A stretch of DNA of 14,585 nucleotides from assembly GCA_024244665.1 (NCBI GenBank), contig JAAEOI010000350.1, positions 1 to 14,585 of the forward strand. Direction: 5' to 3'. The DNA comes from Bacteroidota bacterium (GTDB lineage: Bacteria > Bacteroidota > Bacteroidia > Bacteroidales > GCA-2748055). The notes beneath the pieces were generated by a model, which worked only from the letters and a program-made list of their open reading frames with translations, ran no database searches and was not told where the DNA came from. Of the stretch, positions 8,820 to 14,585 are shown piece after piece (positions within the stretch are counted from its first letter, which is position 1; each line of letters opens with the position of its first letter). The position numbers and the translations under genes were made by a program.

Positions 8820-8844
8820 ATACATATTCTCATATTTCAATCAG

Positions 8845-10737
8845 CTACTTAAGCATCTGACTTTCCAGCCTTAGCCTTATTTTCATGCTACCCCTGTCTT
8901 TATCTTTCATTGAGACAGGGATTCTGAGTTCGATCCTTTTCAGGCCTTTGATCTTCTTATCAAGTTCCATTGGCGGAGGATCAAGTGAAACAACATTCAA
9001 TTTGAATTTTCCGTGTGAAAGGTTATTCAATTGCAATTCTTTCCCGTCCTGCCGGAGTATGGCTCCGTTTTCAACAATCTCCACATCTGCAACAGTGATC
9101 AATTGCCAGGTAAGAGATTTTGTTTCATGGTTGAGTTCAATGACGTCCTCAATCAGCAGGGAACGGTCTCCGTCCCTAACAAAGTGTCGCTGCGCATGGC
9201 TCAGCTCTCCCATAAAAGCAGGTGTTAAATCAATGCTGACTTCCGGCCGGTCTCCCCTCTTAAAATCTGTGATCACCGCTGCTCCATCGACTGTATGGAG
9301 GCGATCATTCACTGTAAGGGTACTGTGCCCAAAATTATTTTTTGTGAGTAATTTCCACCTTTCACACTCCTGGCACTGCCCCCAGAGATCAAAGCCTGTC
9401 TTCTCCAGTTCGTAGTACGACTGGACACCCGGGTCGATGACCCATCGAACCCGGTCCAGTTCAAAAACAAAGGAGCCCGCATCCATATTGCCGTGACTTT
9501 GAGCACCACACCCTCCCTTTGTAGCAAAATAGTATGGAGAGCGACCCTCTGCATCCCTGAAAATGGCAATGGGATTTACACCCATTCCAAACCATTGCAG
9601 GGGAGCCTGCTCATATACACCGCCCTCATACTGAGACATCCAGGCCAGTGCAGCCCCACTCAACTTATCAAGTTCCATTTCAGCCGGTGAACCCAGGAAG
9701 CCATCGCTTTCGTAAAAAAGAGGATTCCCGGTTTTGGCAGCGAACCACGCCAGTACCACATCTCCCTGTGGACTGCTTCGGTCACCGCAATCGGCATAGT
9801 TGAAGTATAATCCGGAAGGTGAAGTACACATCACCTTAAACATCGCACTCTCCATAAAACCCGGGTAGGTATCATGACCAAAATCAGTACCAAATGCACT
9901 CTCAAGCATGGCAGCAGACAGCACAGAAAAACTGGTCCCGTAGGACCAGTAGCCGGGTCCTTCGGGGTAGACACCATCGGGAAGATACTGGGAAAGCGCA
10001 GATGGGAGTCCGTCCAGGGCTCTTTTTATGGTCTTTGCTGCCAGTTCAGGCTCATCCTCAGCGATGGCTATCGATGCAGCGATCATTCCCCCGTGACAAA
10101 CCTGGTTCCAGTTGTTGGGATGTGAAACCCACCACTGCTCTTCACCTTCATATTCGGGCCAGGAAGGATGGATGCCTTTTTCGATTAATGATCGCTTCAC
10201 AAGATCTATTGTGGATTCAGGAAGCCGGTCACCGGTCCAGTCCAGCGCCAGTGCAAGGGCCATGGACATCTCGGCCACATCGAGGTAATGTGAAGGATTC
10301 CAGTCCGAAAATTTACAGACAGCCAGCACTTCCCTGTTGATACGCTCCAGAATAACGGGATCCTCTTCAAGCAGGTACACCACACCCAGCAAATTTATTC
10401 TTTGAAGCATAGTTCTGGATATACCCAGGATCCTCCGGCCTGTCTGGACCCTCTCTAAAAGTGGCTGATCCAGGATTTCAAAGGCATTGAGGCGAATCGC
10501 TTTATAAAAATTTGCAAGCACCGGATCGGATTCGACTTTCCCCCTGACATTCTCAACAATCTCAGCACTGAAAATCAACCTGGGCTTCGTTTTTCGGAGG
10601 TTTTCTCTGACATAAGACTCCGAAAAGGGATTCTGAAGTTTTGGTATTTCCTCTGCCTGCGATCCTCCCGAAAGCCCCTCAACAGGAAGAAGGATTAAAA
10701 GCAGAAACAACAAGCCTGTATTTGGTATAATTTTCAT
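8845..10737 (-). CDS. secreted heparinase II/III-like polysaccharide lyase
   Basis: A 630-residue exported protein of the alginate-lyase/heparinase II-III type: an N-terminal alpha/alpha toroid (about 40-380) and a C-terminal beta-sandwich (about 390-625). Signal peptide 1 to about 23. Conserved stretches include HPNNWNQVCHGG at 206-217 (Asn/His lid of the active cleft), YPEGPGYWSYG at 257-267 (candidate catalytic Tyr), KGGCGAQSHGNMDAGSF at 407-423 (His415 likely catalytic or metal-side) and NNFGHSTL at 467-474. Such enzymes cut uronic-acid-containing chains by beta-elimination. Which family (PL12, 15, 17, 21 or an unclassified relative) and which chain cannot be decided by eye. It is the first gene of the minus-strand run, immediately downstream of the only good promoter element seen here, and its stop almost abuts the IDS-like sulfatase, pairing lyase with desulfation. 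Confidence 0.88.
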   Translation of the reverse strand: MKIIPNTGLLFLLLILLPVEGLSGGSQAEEIPKLQNPFSESYVRENLRKTKPRLIFSAEIVENVRGKVESDPVLANFYKAIRLNAFEILDQPLLERVQTGRRILGISRTMLQRINLLGVVYLLEEDPVILERINREVLAVCKFSDWNPSHYLDVAEMSMALALALDWTGDRLPESTIDLVKRSLIEKGIHPSWPEYEGEEQWWVSHPNNWNQVCHGGMIAASIAIAEDEPELAAKTIKRALDGLPSALSQYLPDGVYPEGPGYWSYGTSFSVLSAAMLESAFGTDFGHDTYPGFMESAMFKVMCTSPSGLYFNYADCGDRSSPQGDVVLAWFAAKTGNPLFYESDGFLGSPAEMELDKLSGAALAWMSQYEGGVYEQAPLQWFGMGVNPIAIFRDAEGRSPYYFATKGGCGAQSHGNMDAGSFVFELDRVRWVIDPGVQSYYELEKTGFDLWGQCQECERWKLLTKNNFGHSTLTVNDRLHTVDGAAVITDFKRGDRPEVSIDLTPAFMGELSHAQRHFVRDGDRSLLIEDVIELNHETKSLTWQLITVADVEIVENGAILRQDGKELQLNNLSHGKFKLNVVSLDPPPMELDKKIKGLKRIELRIPVSMKDKDRGSMKIRLRLESQMLK

Positions 10738-10758
10738 ATGACCGTATTTGACTTATTT

Positions 10759-10772
10759 CCGTATTTTTACGG
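10759..10772. repeat. perfect inverted repeat CCGTA-TTTT-TACGG
   Basis: A 5-base stem with a 4-base loop in the divergent region between the lyase and the ProC-like remnant. The CCGTATTT half also occurs directly repeated at 10742-10749, 17 bases away, so there are three related half sites near the lyase start. This could be an operator or a leader hairpin; a short A+T-rich palindrome by chance is also possible. Confidence 0.4.
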
Positions 10773-10774
10773 CG

Positions 10775-10799
10775 TTTATCGATTTATTTTCGCGATAAA
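10775..10799. repeat. inverted repeat TTTATCG ... CGATAAA
   Basis: Arms at 10775-10781 and 10793-10799 are perfect 7-base complements around an 11-base spacer. It lies between the -7 element at 10801-10808 and the lyase start, so it would sit at the start of the transcript or over the start site. It suits a dimeric regulator or a weak RNA stem. No transcription factor family can be named. Confidence 0.4.
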
Positions 10800-10800
10800 A

Positions 10801-10808
10801 CAAATGTA
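10801..10808 (-). promoter_or_regulatory. Bacteroidota-type -7 element, probable promoter of the minus-strand gene run
   Basis: Read on the minus strand this is TACATTTG, an exact match to the Bacteroidota TAnnTTTG -7 consensus. It lies about 63 bases before the lyase ATG. The expected TTTG/TTG -33 box is weak: about 19 bases upstream there is only TGTT. Transcription starting just downstream would give a leader of roughly 55-60 bases containing both inverted repeats annotated here. Seen: the -7 match and its position. Inferred: that it drives the whole lyase-to-sulfatase run. Confidence 0.45.
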
Positions 10809-10824
10809 CAATATTCTTTCATTT

Positions 10825-11166
10825 ATGAACATTGGATTTACAGGTACGGGAAAGATTTCCAGCGCATTGGTCGGAGCCATATGCGCTACCGGACTGACAG
10901 AGAACAGGATATGGCTTTCCCCAAAAAACAAGGCAATTTCCCTGGCATTTGCAGAGGAATTTGCAAATGTTAGCAGGCTACCGGATAACCAGGAAGTAAT
11001 CGACCGCTCCGACCTGGTATTTATAGCTTTAAGGCCGAATGTATGCAAGGAAACGCTATCTGACCTGGTTCTGAATGAAAAAGCAGGTATCGAAATCCGG
11101 GAATCCGGGGCTCACCGGGAATACCTGCGATCGGCCGATGGCTTAAAGGAGAAGTTCGATAATTGA
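10825..11166 (+). pseudogene. internally deleted ProC-like (pyrroline-5-carboxylate reductase family) gene
   Basis: The frame from the ATG at 10825 encodes 113 residues; an upstream in-frame ATG at 10738 would add 29 residues unlike the family. Residues 1 to about 81 are the N-terminal Rossmann NAD(P)-binding half of a P5C reductase-type protein: MNIGFTGTGKISSALVG is the dinucleotide loop and LVFIALRPNVCKETL matches the next conserved strand and helix. Family members have about 260 residues. From residue 82 the sequence LNEKAGIEIRESGAHREYL resembles the far C-terminal tail (GGLNEQ...GAY...L) of proC-like proteins, so the middle, about 150 residues with the dimerisation and catalytic helices, seems to have been lost in frame, with the join near 11065-11070. 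It is most likely non-functional; a small NAD(P)-binding relic that is still expressed is possible. It is unrelated in function to the glycan genes and divergent from the lyase. Confidence 0.7.
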
Positions 11167-11216
11167 AGAGATGTCTTTCATTCTTATATTGCATGATAAT
11201 TAAAAAACTGAACTGA

Positions 11217-12494
11217 ATGCGAAATCACAAAATATTTGCCTGCTTATTATTCAGCCTTTTTGTAACAACCTTTTCTTTGAAAAATTCGAATGCACAAACA
11301 GCAGATCAGGGTTGGACAGATTATCGTGGCCCAAATTTCAATGGCCATAGTGCAGCTCAGAATATTCCTTTATCGTGGAACGAATCAACCAATGTGGCAT
11401 GGAAAACTCCAATACCGGGACGTGGCTGGTCTTCCCCGGTTGTTTTGAATAATAAAATCTGGCTAACGACTGCGCTCAACGATGGAAAAAAACTGAATCT
11501 GTTAGCTATCAATTCCACTTCAGGGGAAATTGAATTCAATTTGAACTTATTTAAACTGGATAGTCTTCAGGAAAACCATCCTTTAAACAGTTATGCGTCA
11601 CCTTCTCCAGTGGTTGAAGACGGTAAGGTTTATGCAAATTTTGGTGCCTATGGAACGGCTTGCGTGGATACCGAATCGGGGGAAATAATTTGGAAAAGAA
11701 GCGATTTTCATTGTGATCATGATGTTGGTCCGGGTTCATCTCCTTTCCTTTATAAAAACCTTTTAATCCTCACTTTCGATGGAATAGATGTCCAGTTCTT
11801 AGTTGGTCTGGATAAAGAGACCGGTAAATTAATCTGGAAGAGAAACCGGGATGTTGATCTAAAAGAGCTGAACCTGGAACATAGAAAAGCATTTACCACT
11901 CCAATAATCACCAAAATAGATGGTGAAGACCAATTAATAAGTGTCGGACCACATATTGTTGCAGGCTACAATCCACAAAATGGAGAAAGAGTCTGGCATG
12001 CCAACTTTAAGGGTTTTTCAGGTTCATCCCGCCCTCTGGTTATCGAAAACAAACTGTTTTTTAACACCGGGTTTGGACCATCAGCAGTAATTGCACTGAA
12101 GCTTGGAGGTGAGGGAAATGTAACAGATAGCATTGCCTGGATCAATAAAAAAAGTACGCAAGCTCGTTCATCCGCACTTTATATAGACAGTTTGCTTTAT
12201 ATGGTAAACACCGGAGGGCAGGCAAAATGTTTAGTTCCGGAAACGGGTGAAGAACTTTGGATGGAACGAGTGGGACTACAAACTTCATCTTCTCCAATTT
12301 ACGTGGGTGGCAATATTTATACTTTCGACGAAGAGGGACTCATTACAATTTTTAAGCCTGGAAGAGTATTTCAAAAAATAGGTGAAAACCAAATGCAGGA
12401 TGGTTTTATGGCTTCACCGGCTATCGTTGGTGACTCTTTATTTCTGCGGTCAAAGTCTCAATTGTATAAAATCGTTGATCTAAAATCAGACTAA
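11217..12494 (+). CDS. secreted PQQ-like beta-propeller (BamB-like repeat) protein
   Basis: A 425-residue exported protein with a signal peptide of about 26 residues (cut near SNAQ). It begins with the typical GWTDYRGPNFNGHS, then VAWKTPIPGRGWSSPVV, and continues with repeated propeller blades of the form G-x-x-x-W-K (SGEIIWKR, TGKLIWKR, NGERVWHA, TGEELWME), each followed by a short turn and a hydrophobic strand such as SSPFLYKNLLILTF. This family is common in Bacteroidota and Planctomycetota; it can bind PQQ or act as a scaffold, and no enzymatic residues for a PQQ alcohol dehydrogenase are obvious. Its G+C (about 40-48% in sampled lines) is below that of the glycosidase/sulfatase pair. It begins 50 bases after the ProC-like remnant and ends base-to-base against the convergent GH92 gene. 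A link to the glycan pathway is not shown. Confidence 0.85.
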   Translation: MRNHKIFACLLFSLFVTTFSLKNSNAQTADQGWTDYRGPNFNGHSAAQNIPLSWNESTNVAWKTPIPGRGWSSPVVLNNKIWLTTALNDGKKLNLLAINSTSGEIEFNLNLFKLDSLQENHPLNSYASPSPVVEDGKVYANFGAYGTACVDTESGEIIWKRSDFHCDHDVGPGSSPFLYKNLLILTFDGIDVQFLVGLDKETGKLIWKRNRDVDLKELNLEHRKAFTTPIITKIDGEDQLISVGPHIVAGYNPQNGERVWHANFKGFSGSSRPLVIENKLFFNTGFGPSAVIALKLGGEGNVTDSIAWINKKSTQARSSALYIDSLLYMVNTGGQAKCLVPETGEELWMERVGLQTSSSPIYVGGNIYTFDEEGLITIFKPGRVFQKIGENQMQDGFMASPAIVGDSLFLRSKSQLYKIVDLKSD

Positions 12495-14585
12495 TTATTG
12501 GTTTCTCCCTGCTGGACTATTAATAAGTCCCCAATTTTTATTGGGCTCAGCTCCCAGCCATAATTCCAGTATACCTCCCTTAGAGAATTCCTCATGTCTG
12601 AACCAGCACTGCTCCAGCACCTCCCCGTTCAGCATTGCTTTCTGAATGTAACAGTTCTCGTCTGAATTATTATGGGCCCTGATGATGAAGGTCTTTCCGG
12701 GATAGTAATCCTGATCCAGTGTGATTTTCACCTCATCAAATACCGGGCTTGTAATTTCGTAAACCGGATCTATGGAATTATTGCCTTTAAGGCTGAATAA
12801 ACCCATTGACATGAGAGCACTTACCCCGCCCATCTGTCCCTGGTCCTCATCATGGCCTCCATATCCTTTATCAGGAGATGTTCCGCCATAGGCCTGCTCA
12901 TTGACTTTCCGTACCCAGTACTGCGACAGCCATGGCTTGCCGGCATAATTAAAAACATGAGCATTTGAGCAACCCGGCTGATTGGCATAGCTCACATAAC
13001 CCCCGCTATAGGAGTAGACGAAATGAGTTGGCTCAGCCTTTTCGAAGGCATAATTCAGTTTTTCACACAGTTTATCGGTGCCTCCCATCAGTTCAGCCAA
13101 TCCTGCAATATCGTGAGAAACAGACCATGTTCCCTGCCAGGCATTGGCCTCAACCCATCCCCTTCCCCTCAGTGGATCGGTATGTATCCAATTTCCCTCT
13201 TCATCTTTGGGGAATACCAGTCCGTGCTCTTCGTTGAACAGGCTCTTCCAGCCTGCAGATCTTTTCAGATAATAGGCGGCATCCCTTTTCTTTCCCATTT
13301 TTTGGGCCATCTGTGATAATGACCAATCCTGGAAGGCCCATTCCAGAGTGATCCCGGCATTTCGGGGTCGCCATCCGTTTTTCACATAAAAGTTGATTTC
13401 ATCATCGCCCATCATTCCACCCGGCTGATGGTTTTGCTTCATCACCTTCAAAGCATGTTCAGGATCAACCTTTCGCAGCAAACCCTGCATATGGGCACTA
13501 ACGATCAGGTTCGTGGCCGGACAGCCGGTCATAATATATGAGTAGCCACCTGCGCAGGGTCCGCGAGGCAATAATCCACCATTGTCGGCATACTGTACCA
13601 GGGATGCCGAAAAATCATCCATCAGATGGGGCCATGCAACTCCCCATAGGATATTCAGGTTCCACTGGGTTAGCCAGAAGGCATCTGAATTATACATATT
13701 GAATTTCGGATTTCCATCTGCATCTGAAGGTATTTTCCTGACCTGGAGAGCTGCTCCGGTAGATTTATCTTTGCCTGTCTCCCCTGTATAGTCCGGGTAG
13801 TCACCACTATAATCGTTCAGCTTGTGCCTCCCTAAGAGGGTATGCCACAGATCAGTATAGAACTTCACCCGCTGGTTCCGGCTTCCGCCTTTTACTTCGA
13901 TCTTTTGCAGGGACTGGTTCCATTCATCACGCGCCCCTTCCCGCACTTCATCAAAATCCCAGTGATTGCAGTCAGATTCCATATTCTCCCATGCATTCTC
14001 AATACTGGTATAAGAAATGGCAATTTTAACCTTCAGCTCCTCACCCCTTTTAACCTCATAATATGCTGACACCCCTGCCGTGGGAGCATCATGGTAAGTC
14101 CCTCCCTTTTCCCTGCGTGGCGTACTTTTATCTTCAGCCTCAAGAGAGACAACATCGATATTTTTCACATCCCCACTCCAGCTGTCAAGCCTCTCCATAG
14201 GCCGGTCAAGCTGGAGGGCGAAGAAGATCTTTACATTCTCCGGCCCTCCCCATATCCGGCCCACTGTATTTATGGAGCCCTCAAGCTCAGTGGCACTCAC
14301 TTTTGTCACCCTGGCCCCGGTCATCGTACTGGTGGAAACATATCCGCCCAGGTTCAGCAGGATTTTTGCTTCTGCATCTTCGGTGTACCTTAATCGGTAC
14401 ATACTGACCCTGTCCGTTGCGGTTTGCTCTACCCAGGTACTGTATTTTTCCAGGAAAACGCGGTGATAACCCGGCTGAACAATCTCACTGTTATGGGAAA
14501 ATCCCGATTTCCAGCCTTCATGCCAGAGGGAGGGATCGACCTCTCCGGTAGCAGGCATCAGTTCGACCCCGGACAGCATCCATCC
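12495..14585 (-). CDS. GH92 alpha-mannosidase, N-terminus beyond the window
   Basis: GH92 exo-alpha-mannosidase, a calcium-dependent inverting enzyme that removes terminal mannose, often alpha-1,2-linked, from N-glycans, mannoproteins or mannans. The frame stays open to the right edge, giving 696 residues; GH92 proteins are about 750 or more, so the signal peptide and about the first 100 residues are outside. Positions here count from the ATG at 14579, two codons in from the edge. Matches: SGVELMPATG at 3-12, FSHNSEIVQPGYHRV at 27-41, TLEWAFQDW at 411-419, EANAWQGTWSVSHD at 477-490, NYAGKPWLSQYWVRKV at 544-559, and HDEDQGQMGG at 576-585, the family's N/D-D-x-G-Q-M site holding the base carboxylates. 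The ATG at 14579 is internal, not the start. Its promoter lies outside. It is convergent with the propeller gene, so it is transcribed separately from the six-gene run. Confidence 0.93.
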   Translation of the reverse strand, partial: GWMLSGVELMPATGEVDPSLWHEGWKSGFSHNSEIVQPGYHRVFLEKYSTWVEQTATDRVSMYRLRYTEDAEAKILLNLGGYVSTSTMTGARVTKVSATELEGSINTVGRIWGGPENVKIFFALQLDRPMERLDSWSGDVKNIDVVSLEAEDKSTPRREKGGTYHDAPTAGVSAYYEVKRGEELKVKIAISYTSIENAWENMESDCNHWDFDEVREGARDEWNQSLQKIEVKGGSRNQRVKFYTDLWHTLLGRHKLNDYSGDYPDYTGETGKDKSTGAALQVRKIPSDADGNPKFNMYNSDAFWLTQWNLNILWGVAWPHLMDDFSASLVQYADNGGLLPRGPCAGGYSYIMTGCPATNLIVSAHMQGLLRKVDPEHALKVMKQNHQPGGMMGDDEINFYVKNGWRPRNAGITLEWAFQDWSLSQMAQKMGKKRDAAYYLKRSAGWKSLFNEEHGLVFPKDEEGNWIHTDPLRGRGWVEANAWQGTWSVSHDIAGLAELMGGTDKLCEKLNYAFEKAEPTHFVYSYSGGYVSYANQPGCSNAHVFNYAGKPWLSQYWVRKVNEQAYGGTSPDKGYGGHDEDQGQMGGVSALMSMGLFSLKGNNSIDPVYEITSPVFDEVKITLDQDYYPGKTFIIRAHNNSDENCYIQKAMLNGEVLEQCWFRHEEFSKGGILELWLGAEPNKNWGLINSPAGRNQ

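Noticed and set aside
10738..10824. Upstream in-frame ATG at 10738 as the ProC-like start
   Set aside because: The added 29 residues are aromatic-rich and precede the Rossmann start MNIGFTGTG, which is where family members begin; the stretch coincides with the promoter region.
12530..12545. Stem CCCAAT-TTTT-ATTGGG as an intrinsic terminator of the propeller gene
   Set aside because: The stem is perfect but short, has no following U tract on either strand, and encodes the KNWG region of the GH92 protein; kept only as an observation.
14577..14579. ATG at 14579 as the true start of the GH92 gene
   Set aside because: The frame remains open to the edge (Gly-Trp before the Met) and the family N-terminal segment and signal peptide are missing, so the start is outside the window.

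Overview
The window reads as a carbohydrate- and glycoprotein-degradation locus from a bacterium of the Bacteroidota or a similar lineage. Supporting signs are an SprB-like repeat domain and a LamG-type domain in one large secreted protein, lipoprotein-type leaders, a perfect TAnnTTTG promoter -7 element, A-rich leaders rather than strong Shine-Dalgarno sites, and the mix of S1 sulfatases, heparinase-II/III-like lyase, GH92 and a WbsX-type remnant. The assignment is an inference. There is no rRNA, tRNA, CRISPR array or insertion sequence in the window. There is also no SusC/SusD pair and no recognisable regulator, so it is not a textbook polysaccharide utilisation locus as seen here.

Layout: positions 10737 down to 1 are one minus-strand run of six closely spaced genes: heparinase II/III-like lyase, iduronate-2-sulfatase-like sulfatase, multidomain M64-type zinc peptidase, a decayed WbsX (GH99-like) pseudogene, a large putative GH-D-clan glycosidase, and a second S1 sulfatase that runs off the left edge. 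The gaps are about 33 bases or less, and the last two genes overlap as ATGA, so this is probably one transcript. Its likely promoter lies in a short divergent region (10738-10824) that also holds inverted and direct repeats.

On the plus strand are a shrunken ProC-like gene (10825-11166), whose N-terminal Rossmann part seems joined in frame to its C-terminal tail, and a secreted PQQ-like beta-propeller protein (11217-12494). A GH92 alpha-mannosidase on the minus strand (12495 to beyond the right edge) converges on the propeller gene with no intergenic base.

Working model (inference): exported enzymes that remove sulfate, cleave uronic-acid-containing chains, trim alpha-linked sugars including mannose, and cut the protein part, which would suit a sulfated glycoprotein or proteoglycan-like substrate better than a plain polysaccharide. 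Two genes in the window are visibly shortened by internal deletion, so the locus is partly eroding. The glycosidase/sulfatase pair at 1-3548 is richer in G+C than the rest and its two members share a related signal peptide, which suggests it arrived or evolved as a unit.
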